64,000 nucleotides of DNA from Sipunculus nudus (Eukaryota; Annelida; Sipuncula; Golfingiida; Sipunculidae): NCBI GenBank assembly GCA_026874595.1, contig CM049316.1, positions 43,105,695 to 43,169,694 on the forward strand, read 5' to 3'. This document shows positions 13,676 through 24,302 of this stretch, one piece after another (within the stretch, counting starts at the first letter, position 1; each line of letters starts with the position of its first letter). The position numbers were made by a program, and so were the translations under genes. Under the pieces are notes generated by a model. The model was not told the origin of the DNA. It saw nothing but the letters and a program-made list of their open reading frames with translations, and did no database searches.

Positions 13676-13965
13676 CCGGCTTCCGCGGCTCAGGGATAAA
13701 GCACATGACTCAAAGCCGGGAGATCCTGAGTTCAAGTCTCAGCCGAGGCGGTGAGACTCTCACGGTCACCCCCACCCAGGGTGAGCGCTCTGCAGGCTTA
13801 ATGGGAAGGCTGTGCCCCACAGCCGTGTATCACACAAACGAGTGCGTCTTTGGGGGTTCCTCGGTATTATGACCCAGCAACGGAAATGATTACACACCAA
13901 GGATCCGCAGGTGCGGTAGACACCGGGCCAGGATGACACCAGGATACAACAATAATATGACGGGA
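13676..13965 (+). mobile_element. tRNA-derived SINE
   Basis: The head is tRNA-like. GGCTCAGGGATAAAGC resembles a Pol III A box, and CTGAG-TTCAAGT-CTCAG forms a five-base-pair T stem with a seven-base loop and B-box character. GCTTCCG near 13,679 pairs imperfectly with CCGAGGC after the T arm like an acceptor stem. The D and anticodon stems are poor, so this is not a functional tRNA. The head is followed by a GC-rich body with no coding frame. A second diverged copy (GAGTATCAGCCGAGG, TTTTTCACGGTCGATC) is on the minus strand near 39.2 kb. Confidence 0.65.
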
Positions 13966-14552
13966 AGCGAGTGCTACCGCCCTGTCACGTAGTGCCAAAC
14001 CGAAACACTGCAGCTGTACATACTTAGATTATGAATTAGATAAGAGAGCATAAAAATGGAGGCGGTTACTTCCACCAAAACATTAAAAGAAATAAAAGCA
14101 GCAGTCTTTTTACTAGAACACGTTTACTTAAGTGCAATTGGGGTTAAAGACAGAATCGATGTCTTCCATAGGCATGAGGCTGTTGGGCTGATAGTTTGTC
14201 TCGAACGACTGCCCTGGATACAGGAGTTCTTTTCATATGTTGTATATCTGTTGACTTTCAGTTGCATATGCAAGGACATGTTATTAGTCAGCTGAGGGTC
14301 ATGACCATGGGGTCACTTCTTATGGTAAATATGAAATTTGTAAGAACCAGTGAAGTTAACAAAGGAAAGCAAGTAATTGTTTTTATACAACTTTAAAATT
14401 TAACGATAAACCTATGCAGGTGAATAGGTCAAGGAAAGTTGGTCGAATCTTTAAATTATGACATTTATTTCTAATTATTTTTTTAAACAGCAGTATATAT
14501 AAAAATATTATATATAAACGTTTTACAGTAAGTAGATAAAGCGTATGCCTAC

Positions 14553-15960
14553 CTCATCAGAACGAAGTAATCCAATATATATGACTCTTCTTATTGGTAA
14601 TTTGAGGACTTTTCTGGTCTCCCTTCTCCACTGACGTTTAATCATTCCTTTAATGAATGACAGCTGACCCTGGGACTTCACGGACAGAAGCTGGCCTCCT
14701 CTTCTGGCACAAGTTTGTTTAGCCATCTCCAAGGTAATCTGAAGATCATCCACATTTCTAGGACACAGGTAGCAGACATTTCTGTATAATTCCATTGTAC
14801 CAGATACATTTTGGGGGCAAACATGCGTGGCTAAGACTAGTGGCGGTTCTTGGCCTTTTCTCAGTGTATACCTTAGCTGTAACACATCAGAAGGCCAGAC
14901 TGAATCAAACCTAAATGGTAAAACCTCCAATTTTAAATTGAACGTTCTTTTCAACCAGTCATGAAATACTTGAAATATCTGTAATTTTATGTTCTGGTGC
15001 TTTCTATACAAGCAAAGCCCGCACGTGATTTCAAATGAGAAAAAATGGTCTGACTGCTTCAGCTCTTTAGGTACATATATGGTAATGCCTATATCATGGG
15101 AACCATATTTAATCCTGAGTAATCCACAACCACCTGGAGCTGAATATATAAAATAATTCCCATCAGTATCATACTGTTTATTTAGGCATTCATTACTTGC
15201 CTGAATTCTCAACAAGTGTCCCCCGGGTCTAATATCACAGTGACATTCTTCCCTCCAATTCTTTGACAACAAGACAGAAATCAAAGCGGCAACCAGGTAC
15301 ATAACTGTATCCTTCTTTCACTGGTGTTATTCCTGTGTTGATATAAGTTGATACCGGTTGCACCGACATTGAATGGTCACATGGCTCATGGGAAGGCAAG
15401 GTTTGGAGTTGGAAACATGTCTCATTAACTGGCGTAACTTTAAGAAACCATCTTTTAGGATCGTTATTAGTACTGACGAAATAAAATTCGTTAAGTTCAT
15501 TCCAGCTGAAAATACCGATACAAGAGGTAATTTGTACGCTGAATCTTAACACCGTTCCCTTTTTAGGTCCATAGGAATAAAATAACAAGGTCAGCGTGTT
15601 TGTTGATGAATGGATGGGAACACCTTTCTGTCCATTGAAAAAAGTCGTGTGATAATGAATACCACAGAAAGGGCCATATCTGTCCATCCCATATAACGAA
15701 ACCTTCGTTTTCACAGACACCAACGTTTGGTCCATTGAAAGTGGATTCAATGATATTCAAGGCTATATACGAACCATTCGGGGCAATGTGCCTATAATAT
15801 TTTATTACGGGTAATGCCTGCTCTTGAGTCGATATATGAATACTTTTACTTATTTGTTGTGATATAGTCATAAAAGTGCTGTTTATACCATTTGCACTAT
15901 GCTGGTCACCTATTTTGAACGCTTCATAAAAAGCATCAAATGTATCAATTTCATATGGAT
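14553..15960 (-). pseudogene. Receptor middle part: CUB remainder and start of C-type lectin domain
   Basis: Three overlapping frames (15,871-15,563; 15,750-15,235; 15,302-14,523) join into one protein with shifts near 15,690 and between 15,302 and 15,235. The first half is CUB-like (YIALNIIES, then YGPFCG and LTLLFYSYG). The middle holds another beta-rich module with FDFCLVV, ECHCD and GGCGLLRIKYGS. The end is the first half of a C-type lectin domain: NVCYLCP, AKQTCARRGGQLLSVKS and IYIGLLRSDE. The exon ends at GATGAG followed by gtaggc at 14,553/14,552, a consensus-like donor, in phase 0. The matching acceptor is at 4,305. The upstream edge at about 15,960 abuts the LINE 3' end, so this exon was originally continuous with the sequence at 20,630. 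Confidence 0.65.
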
Positions 15961-15972
15961 AATCTGTTTAAT

Positions 15973-16915
15973 TTAGTTATTAACTAATGAATTATTTCTC
16001 TTTTTGAAGGCATAGTGTACAAATGCTGCTAAACTATTAATAACATCAGTATTTTTACTTGACATAAGAGATATAAAAGAAAATCTGCCAAATTTAGAAA
16101 GGTAAATATCTCTTAGTTTATTGTATAAAGGACATTTCATTATGAAATGATATTCATTTTCAACTATAGATTCTCCAAGTTTCAAACAATAATTACAGAT
16201 TCTTTGTGTCTAGTGTATACTTTCATGTCTTCCTTTCTCAATTTGTAAATTATGTGAAGAGCATCTTAACCTAGCTAAACTAATCTTGTGACTATTATTT
16301 CTAACAACATTCAAATACATTTCGACAGAAAGAAGTGATTTAAATACAGAGTATGTTTCCAAACGCCTGTTATTTGAAATGTTACTTATCCATTCTTGTA
16401 AACATATGTCTTTGAGTCTCTGCTGTAACTCAAAGAGAAACAATTTTGTATCTCCTACATCTTGATGTATCCAAACATAACCAAATCCAAGTGAAAACAG
16501 TACATTTTTAATTTTTGTTGCCCATGTTTTTCTCCCTAAATCATCAAGAGGATATAATCTTACATATAACTGCTTTGGGTATCTATTCTGTCATTCTTTA
16601 TAATTTTGTCCAATATGTAATACATCTCAATAAATAATGAATTTTTAATGGCCGCCGTCCACATTCACCATGTGCCGCAGCAGTTGGTGATGAAGAATTT
16701 ATCTTGAGAATATATTTACAGAATTTAGTTTGTATTGATTCAATATTGTCACAGTTTTCATGTCCCCATAATTCACTACCATAACACAAGATTGGCACAA
16801 CCATTTTATCAAACAGAAAGAATGACTGATCTACTGTTAGGTATTTATATTTACTAATAAACTGCTTAATCATAATGACTACTTTATTGGCTTGATTTAT
16901 TAGATGTTGTTTCAT
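15973..16915 (-). pseudogene. LINE ORF2, C-terminal region
   Basis: Three frames (16,915-16,598; 16,443-16,210; 16,185-15,973) continue ORF2 past the RT. Recognisable features are VPILCYGSELWGHEN, AAAHGECGRRPLKI, RLETYSVFKSLLSVEMYL and the terminal region ENEYHFIMKCPLYNKLRDIY, part of the HC-type zinc-knuckle motif common at LINE C-termini. The same blocks occur in the plus-strand remnants at 12.5-13.2 kb and 54.0-54.6 kb. Confidence 0.75.
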
Positions 16916-16980
16916 TTTGGACCATTTCAGATGACTAGTGAAAATTCCCCCAAGTATCTGTAACTGCTAACTACTTCGAG

Positions 16981-17920
16981 TTATTTTTGTTTATAATACC
17001 ATTTTTCATAATTTCTTAAAATACCACCATTTCTAAATACTACAATTTTTGTTTTATCTACATTAACTTTCATCCCATAAACATCACAAAAAGTTTCTAA
17101 TTTATTAATTTTGGACTGTAATCTTCCAACTGTATCTGTAAAACATACAACATCATCTGCGAACATGAGCATTGAAAGTGAATTTGCTTCCGGGTTTATG
17201 TATAAACTTTCTTCTTCAGAATGCAGTGTAAAATATAATTCATTCATAAAAAATGTAAATAATAAAGGACTAATCATACAACCCTGTCCTACAGTACATG
17301 TAAAATAATCAGTTAAACCATTACTAGTTAACACACAAGACTTCAATTTGGAATACATAGATTTTAATATTTTATAAATTTTATCTCTAATGCCTATTTT
17401 ATGAAGAACATGAAATAATAGCTGATGCTGAATACAATCAAAAGCTTTGGAAAAATCTATAAATATTGCATAAAATCTGCCTTTTTTTCTTTGATAAATA
17501 AGATTCAGTTAGTGCCATAAGAGTGAACATGTTATCAACTGTACAATAATTTCTTCGATACCCTGCTTGTTCTTCTATAAATTTGTTATGATTTTCAGCC
17601 CATAATATTAATCTTTCATTTAAAATTTTGGTGAATAGTTTGCCTATTACGTTTAAAAGAGCTATACCCCTGTAATTATTTGGATCATTAATAGGACCTT
17701 TCTTGTAAAGTGGAAATAAAATTGCTTTTGACCATTCATTTGGGAATTTACCACATGAAAAAACATTGTTGAATAATTTTTCTAAAAGTGGTATCAAAAT
17801 AACTTTGTTTTCTTTAATTAATTCTACCGAAATACCATCTGGTCCCGGTGTTTTGCCATTTTGCAATCTGTCTAATTGCCTCTTTATCTCTACCTGGTTT
17901 ATGTCATAATTTATTTCCAT
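16981..17920 (-). pseudogene. LINE ORF2, reverse transcriptase domain
   Basis: RT motifs in order on minus: KTPGPDGISVELIKE, KAILFPLYKKGPINDPNNYR, IEEQAGYRRNYCTVDNM, then after a frame break QGCMISPLLFTFFMNELYF and MLMFADDVVCFTDTVGRLQ, with the FADD catalytic pair. MKVNVDKTKIVVFRNGG is the thumb-side motif. The break near 17,440-17,360 falls around the first catalytic aspartate block (IYRFFQSF), so the enzyme is not made intact. It matches the 10.36-13.2 kb remnant motif by motif. Confidence 0.85.
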
Positions 17921-18132
17921 GTCAGAATTACTTATATCTACTTCTTCAAAATAATCATAATTATTTACTTCATTTACAGAGTTAAGGTTGATACTGTTTA
18001 CATTATTATTTAAAAACTTATAGAAAAATTTTATCCATTCTTGCCCTGTTATACTATTTTTAACTTGTATTCTCTTATATGACTTTATCTTTTTAAATAT
18101 TTCATTAGTTGTTGAACAGGAGGTTATTTCAT

Positions 18133-19355
18133 CTACTTTTGCCTTTGCATATCCTGTTTGAGATCTATTACATTCAACTTTAAATTTTGATTTTGTTTGT
18201 ATTTAATCAAATCTGCATAATTATTTGTATTTCTAAATTTATTCAATGCTTCATGTTTTTCTCTTTTAAACTTGCTAAATGTCATATTCCACCATGCTGG
18301 TTGAACAGTTTTCTTATCATTTACTTTCTCTGATTTTACAAATGTTTTGTCGGCTATATAAAGAATTAAGTTTTTCAATTTTACTGCTCCAATTTCTACG
18401 TTAGTAAGTAGGACAGGTTCTATATTATTTATTGTATTAATTATCTTATCATCATTAAAGATACCATACACACAATTTTTCTTTTTCCTATACTGAATCC
18501 AATTTTCATACTTTTCCACATTTTTACCAATATTTACTTCATTTTTAATTTCTAGTGTTGTAGTTAATGGAAAGTGGTCAGATAAGTCTTCATTTAGAAC
18601 CTCAAAAGACTTAAAATAATAAAAAATGTCAGAACTAACAATGATATAATCTATTACTGATGACCCTTGTGTTGACATGTAAGTTAGGTCTCCCTCATAA
18701 TCTGGCTGTATCCTACCATTCAAAACATGTATATTTAAAGTTAACATAACTGGTGCAGTGACAATCCCCATTTGTTTGTTCCACTGTCTTTTGATTTTCT
18801 AGGTAAGCTGAAAAAGTCACTATTATATTCATCAATTTCAATGTAATGTAAAATGTCATCTTCTGAATAATCTTGCAGATTACCCATTCTGGCATTTAAG
18901 TCTCCCAAAATAATTAAATTTACATCATCATATTTTATCAATAATTCAACTAGTGCATTTTCTAAAATAGTGATTCCGTTTTTATCTTCAACAAAATCAT
19001 AAAATACAGAGTTCTCTGGAGCAACATACACAGCAACCATTGCAGTCCTTAGCAAAACCCAAGTTTTTGCCATCCAAAATAATAATAATCATGTCCATAT
19101 ATGTCCTTATAACATTTTTTACATATTTAATTTATGTGTTCCTTAAATAGACAAGAACTCCTCCACATTTCATATGGGTACGTACATTGGAGTACCCTTT
19201 GTATTCACACAAATCATTTACATATTGGTCAGTATTAGTTGCCCATGTCTCAATTAAAACTATTATATCATATTTAGATATGAGTTCATGAAAGTCAGGA
19301 TTTTTGTAAATAGATTTCATGCCATGTATGTTCCATGTAATTATATTTAAAGTAG
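18133..19355 (-). pseudogene. LINE ORF2, apurinic-type endonuclease domain
   Basis: The domain nicks target DNA for target-primed reverse transcription. On minus, TWNIHGMKS (about 19,330) is the usual start of this fold, followed by YDIIVLIETWATN with the metal-binding E, LIILGDLNARMGN with the catalytic D and N, SSVIDYIIVSSDI, and LSDHFPL with the final D-H pair. The motifs are spread over three frames (19,320-19,132; 19,073-18,741; 18,771-18,133), so the coding sequence is frameshifted at least twice. Confidence 0.8.
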
Positions 19356-19864
19356 TTTCAGACTGTGGAGTGGTTCGGGTTTTTTTTCGTTTAACTTACC
19401 TATGATCCTTTGAGTATTAGTTATTGAGTTGTTTGGGTGCAGTGCAAGATTCAACGATTGTGCAACAAGGTCTCCATGTGAAGAATCTGAATCATAAAAG
19501 TGAACAATGTTAGTGTTTCTATCATTTGAATTATCATTATTTAAGAGTATCTCTGAAAAAAGAATGTCAAGATTCATGTTGTCATCATTTATGCATATTC
19601 TATCTTCATTATTGATACAGGTATTGAATGAATATGGATAAATGTAAGGAATTATACTCTCATCAACTTGATTTTTTTAACTTCATTATTATCACAACTA
19701 CATGTAATTTGCATATTATCACATTTATGATCAGATACTGGCATTTCACATTCACATATATTTTCAGCATCATGTTTTTCATGATCATCATGATTTTCAA
19801 ATGCAATAATATGTTCAGTTCTCAACAAAGTCTGACAGTTTAAATTCTGGCCCTGGCCCTGCCA

Positions 19865-20625
19865 TTATTCATCACTTCTTGGTTCCTCAGTTCCTTGATT
19901 ACTTGAGTTTGACATAACACGAGGTTTTCTAGATCTGATACATCTGATAATATTTTCATTTTCATCCCAATCAAACACATCATTATCAATTATTAATTTA
20001 TCATATCTAAGCTTGGCTCGCAAGTTGTTTTCAATCGCTTCATCCATTTTTGTTTTAAGATGCCGTCTTGCCTCTCTGACACGTTCACTAAAATCTTCTT
20101 GAACAAAGACATTTGAGTTTGCTTTTTTCAGTTCCTTCCTAACCTGAATGAGTACTCTTTCTTTATGTTTGTAACGTCCATATTTTACAATAATTGGTCT
20201 GGGTTTGCCAGTAGCGCGTCATGGTAATCTATGTGCTCTTTCAATTTCGATCTCTTTTTCCTCCTTATCTAGTTTCATCTCTTCTCTCATTACTTTTCTG
20301 ATTTTAGTTTCACATTCAGTCCATGTCTCGGGCCCGGTGTTCTCATCTATGCCATAGAAAATTAAATTTTCCCGCTTAGACTGTTCCTCTAGCTTGTTTA
20401 CCTTATCTCTCAGTCTTTTGTTTTCATTAGCAATGGCCTTCATTTCATCTTGCAGACTAGCCAGTTTATCTGAGAGGTTCTTAACAATATCTGACAGGGG
20501 TAAGTTAACCTCGTCAGTCCCAGAAGTGTCACTTTTATCGCCTGTTTCACGGGTTGTGGACTTTGGGCGGGCATGTTTTTGTTGTTGGGGAAATTCAAAT
20601 GCTTCGTGTAGATCTAAGCGGGTAT
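19865..20625 (-). pseudogene. LINE ORF1 protein (RNA-binding, coiled coil)
   Basis: ORF1p of L1-type elements binds element RNA and acts as a trimeric chaperone. Here a charged N-terminus leads into a heptad-rich coiled coil (LSDKLASLQDEMKAIANENK to KVNKLEEQSK), then RENLIFYGI, ERAHRLP and an RRM/C-terminal region (GKPRPIIVKYGRYKHKERVL, FSERVREARRHL). One in-frame TGA at 20,219-20,221 sits between HRLP and RATGKPRP; the frame is otherwise open to the stop at 19,865. At its 5' end the frame continues without a stop into upstream receptor CUB sequence, giving a 395-codon chimeric frame (20,219-21,406). Confidence 0.8.
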
Positions 20626-20629
20626 CCTC

Positions 20630-21615
20630 GGGGCATGTGCTGTTCATAATCCAGGATATCTTAATTTGCATTGCTTCATCGACACGTATGTGCCACTGAT
20701 ATATAAAAATGCCATCTTCTAATCTGTTGGGGCTTAATGGCATCATAATGTGTCCGTTACTAGCAGTTAGCTTCATTGGTGCTGAAGTGGGTAAGGTATT
20801 TTTATTTACTACATGGTATTTTGGTCGGAATCCGGTACTCGGCAAGGAGTAAGGAAAAGAGACAAAGGTCATCCGCAGCTCGTTTAAAAATGTAACAATT
20901 GGCCAAGGTCCTCTTCTTCCACAATACACGTAACCCTTTTCTCTGCCGTCTACGACATCGTAAACTGTAATGTAGTCACACTTGCAATATCTGCCGCAAT
21001 ACCTTATATTAAGATATTCAAAGTCCAGACGGATATGCTGTCCTTCGTTACATTTGATGATCCATTCACAGTTCCGCCACGAATTAGTATGTAGGGTTTT
21101 ATAACCGATAGTTCCACAAGGTGATGTAAGTATACGAAAAGAGTCGCAAACAGAATCGCCAGTTCCGATGCCACAAAGGGGGAACCTACTTCTTCTCTTT
21201 TCTTTATCCAAATTCGGCCAGTTGTTCTGTGCCAGCAGCAAATGTATATCATGGTAATTGCATTGACCCTTCGCCGTATCAAATTCGGAACAAAATGATA
21301 TGTCATACCGGTTAATGCCGGAACGTTCAGGTGGTAAAGACAGTAGGTTTCTCAAAGTCTCATTGACTGACGCCATTCGAAGAAGAGCTGAATGACTCAC
21401 TGCCAATAATCAACAATTGCAAATCTCAGATCTGTGTGGATACCAGTACATACAGACATATTCCAGAAAGTATCATTCAGGTTAGTAACAGATGTGTTCT
21501 CTTCCTGCCCAGAAACTGGACTTCCTGCCATTAGAAAGAACACCATCACTGTTGCGACACCCATTCTGACATTAGAAAGGACCTTTCGCCACCTGTGGGA
21601 TGTAAAATATTTCAA
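20630..21615 (-). pseudogene. Receptor 5' part: signal peptide and CUB domain
   Basis: The first frame (21,615-21,397) contains a hydrophobic leader (MGVATVMVFFLMAGSPVSG) typical of a secretory signal peptide. The likely start is the ATG of MGVAT, because a good 3' splice site (cccacag before gtggcg, about 21,593) lies just upstream and would make the earlier ATG intronic. The frame stops at 21,397 while the protein continues in another frame (20,630-21,406), a one-base-type shift near 21,405. That second frame has a CUB-like module with cysteines around CGTIGYK, WRNCEWIIKC and CDYITVYD and a C-terminal FVSFPYS strand, then the beginning of a second module (IYQWHIRVDEAMQIKISW). The host frame ends near 20,630 where LINE ORF1 sequence begins. 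Extracellular ligand-binding role by family only. Confidence 0.65.
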
Positions 21616-21619
21616 TTAA

Positions 21620-24100
21620 TTCGTGTCTACTCATACTTTCAATAGTCATAAATTCTGTACCTCCTTTTGCATATATATTTTAGCCTTTATCAATTTCTTT
21701 CCACTCACTGTTGTATTTTCTTTAAAATAATCTCCAAGTTTTCCTACAGATTTTAGATACCGCATAATCCTAATGATTGTATTTGAATTTTTTGTTTATA
21801 ACACCTTGCGTATATCTCTGAGTATTAAGTGTAAGCAACGGACAAGTAAGAACATCAAAGCAGAACATTTTCATGTGTGGTGCCATCCTTGATTCATTAT
21901 GACATAAGCTGATTAATAATAAAACAGAAATAATTATAATAATAATAATAATAATAAGAAGAAGAAAAAGAAATAAGACTAGTATTTATACAATTAATTT
22001 CAACGGGTTTGAGCAACACATGGATTGTAGGGCGATCGCTCTTTATTATTCTATCAAGATCCATATTCTTTTAACTACACAATGCATTTCTCTGTGCAAG
22101 GTAAATGTTATGTTAAAAATAATGTGAAAACACAGATCCAATACTCATGACCGCATTTAGGGAACTAATAAACGCACACTCACTAGATATTACTATCTAT
22201 CATCAATTGCCTTAGAATATTACGCATGCAGGTCAACACAGGTGGCGCCACCTAAAGCTTTTAATCAGATAACCGTCACAAGTTTAAATTTCAAATCGGT
22301 CCATGAGGAATTTGGAACAGACATCGTGTATATTAACAAATTTTGCAACAAACCAAGTTTTAAATTGCGTATGTAATCAATATCTGGAAAGTCTGGAATG
22401 TTTGGTCTTAAATTAGGTCTTTTTTTGCCCCCACTGAATCTGTAGTTATACAGACTATGGTCATTTCAGCGATGAATATGGTAAAAATTTTAGTTATTGA
22501 TGGTATGCTGATTGTTAAATATTTTCAAGTGGTTAGCCCCATCTAGATGTAATAAATACATGTTGATGAATACAGCATTCCGTGTTTTTGGCATTTATGT
22601 AACATTTAGATTATAATTATTTATGTAACATTTAGAACATTATGTAATGTCATGTAGCTTCACGACGGAGTAAAATGTAAATTTGGTAAACCCCTCTGCG
22701 TGTTTATTGATTTCTGATCGCATGAATACAAGCATACAAGCTGCATGGGTTTCTGAACGAGAGCCAACTTGAGCCAACATATAAGAAATGACTCGGAAAT
22801 AGAGATTTTCATTTTGGGTTGTGAGTTCGCATGTTATCGTTAGTGTAAATTCATCATTCGCAGCCTTATGTAATGATTATTTGCTGTTTATCACAATATC
22901 AATGCAACATGATGGAAGCACACTAAAATGCATTCATCGGTATGGCTTGTATGACGACTCCAGTAAGGCTTGCCAGTCCAGTATATATAAAAGCCACCGA
23001 GTCCTGTGTTTACGATTATCCGGGCACTAAGTCACTCTGACCTGATTCCTGCCACCTGTGCTCCGAAATCATGATTTTCACCATCAAATCCAATTGTAAT
23101 AATTCTCTGTAATGCCTAATATCAGTGCCACGGGTAATGAATTGATTAAATATGACGTATATACACTTTTCTCGGGATGTACCTCCACCATGGTATTTAG
23201 GTCACCAAAACCACTTAACATGTATGGTCATATAACCAATATCAGCTCAGCGTCATGACTCATGGGTGACCTTTTACTTATGTGCGTTCAACTCCGAAAA
23301 TAAACCCTATTATCCAATTAATTAAGCCGTGCATTTTTATTTTCACTGAGAAAAACAGAACAAAATCTTTTCAAGGGACTCATCAAAGGAATTTTTAAGG
23401 ATTGATATTGCAATGTTCCAGACTTAAAATATGTTCAGTTTTGCAGGGGATGTGCAGGTTTATTCCGACTTAAATAAGGACTAAAAGGCTTATTTCAATA
23501 ACCAGGATTACCTAATTGCCACTATGTGGAATCACTCACCAGTGGAAGTAACTACATACAAAAGTTGATTAATTCAGCACCAAAGGTTTTTGTACTGGAT
23601 GTATTAATAGTGACTTTAAAGGAGAAATGCCTTTTTTCCTGCTAACGGGACACTGAACTGAAGATGGACGATTAAAGACCGATCGTTGAAGGTCAGCATA
23701 ACTGAACGTCAGCTAATAAAAAAGTAATCCACGGGTCAGATGATTTTCTTCATAATGTGTAATTACTCCAATCCCCCTTATACTTTTGAACCAAGATTTT
23801 ACACAGGATTATTTCGACTTACACGAAATCCCTGATACATTTAAAAAATCCTTATGTCAGGATCTATTTCTTTTTGCATGGTAATTATTTTCAACATATT
23901 GGACGCATCTCCTCCTAAAACAGTTCCCTAGTCTTAGGTTTTCAAGGACACCTTAACCAAAGTTTGACTGTAAAATGGAAGTTTCTAACTAAATGTACAA
24001 CAGACCGCTCGATCCTCAGCTTAGCTGAAGGTCAACTTATTAGATAATAATCCTTGGAATATTAATTACAACTTTACTTGAAGGTAAATATGTACCATAA
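21620..24100. other. AT-rich intergenic DNA upstream of the receptor locus
   Basis: No gene supported. It holds an (AAT)n-like stretch near 21,930-21,960, one perfect GGTGGCGCCACC at about 22,241-22,252 matching the intronic satellite palindrome, and at 23,242-23,270 a copy of the CTCAGCGTCATGACTCATGG motif also seen at other repeat edges. A 69-codon plus frame at 22,821-23,030 shows no domain signature. Confidence 0.4.
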
Positions 24101-24104
24101 GTGG

Positions 24105-24302
24105 ATTCGGGGGGGGGGGTCCAGGAGGTCCGGACCTCCCTTTTTTCAGCCTACGCAACCTTTTTAAAAGGGTTTCATACCAATTTTTACGGCAAGGAAC
24201 CCCCATCCTTTTCTGGACCTTGGGACCTTTGATGGATTTTGTCATTAGTCCTCCTAGGTTTGAACCCCCCCCCCTTTCCTAAATCTGAGATCCGCCCCTG
24301 TG
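24105..24302. repeat. Small GC-rich repeat with poly(G)/poly(C) arms
   Basis: It begins GTGGATTCGGGGGGGGGG, contains the perfect 16-base palindrome GGAGGTCCGGACCTCC, and closes with a poly(C) tract and GAGATCCGCCCCTG. The start resembles the reverse complement of the end (GGATC-type core next to G/C runs), which suggests a small inverted-repeat element like the one at 56.5 kb. Confidence 0.5.

Larger units (their letters stand above)
4305..14552 (-). other. Intron of the receptor locus, packed with repeats
   Basis: Donor gtaggc at 14,552 and acceptor ttgaccag at 4,305 define a 10.2 kb GT-AG intron interrupting a C-type lectin domain in phase 0. It contains poly(G) near 4,379-4,392 and a 21-base poly(C) at 4,804-4,824, then AT-rich DNA with no gene I can support (4,830-5,780), the tandem array at 5.8-10.35 kb, a LINE remnant at 10.36-13.2 kb and a SINE at 13.68-13.96 kb. 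The remaining 13.97-14.5 kb holds a 79-codon frame with no signature and a copy of the AGCTGAG-GTCATGACC motif at 14,287. Confidence 0.6.
15960..20630 (-). mobile_element. L1-like LINE inserted in the receptor CUB exon
   Basis: A near full-length non-LTR retrotransposon with an ORF1 of the coiled-coil/RRM type, an apurinic-type endonuclease, RT and a C-terminal C-x2-C/HC-like region, all on minus. It is flanked on both sides by receptor coding sequence in the same orientation. There is almost no 3' UTR: the ORF2 frame ends at 15,973 and host CUB sequence resumes within about 15 bases. ORF1 has one nonsense codon and ORF2 several shifts, so it is dead. The ORF1 architecture favours an L1/Tx1-type element, but I did not place the clade rigorously. 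Confidence 0.85.
1224..21615 (-). pseudogene. GRL101-like LDLa/LRR/7TM receptor locus, disrupted
   Basis: Whole locus. Read 5' to 3' on minus, the segments give a signal peptide, CUB domain(s), a C-type lectin domain split by an intron, a second C-type lectin domain, several LDLa repeats, an LRR N-cap with leucine-rich repeats, and a rhodopsin-like 7TM bundle ending in NPFLY. This order matches Lymnaea GRL101-type receptors, which are plasma-membrane GPCRs with large extracellular modules and largely unknown ligands. Lesions seen: shifts near 21,405, 15,690, 15,250-15,300, 4,178, 3,300, 2,935, 1,835 and 1,345; in-frame stops at 3,833-3,835 and 2,380-2,382; and a LINE inserted in a CUB exon. 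Family assignment is fairly secure. The pseudogene call assumes the lesions are not assembly indels; the intact 865-codon LINE frame in the same window argues against a uniformly high error rate. Confidence 0.75.
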
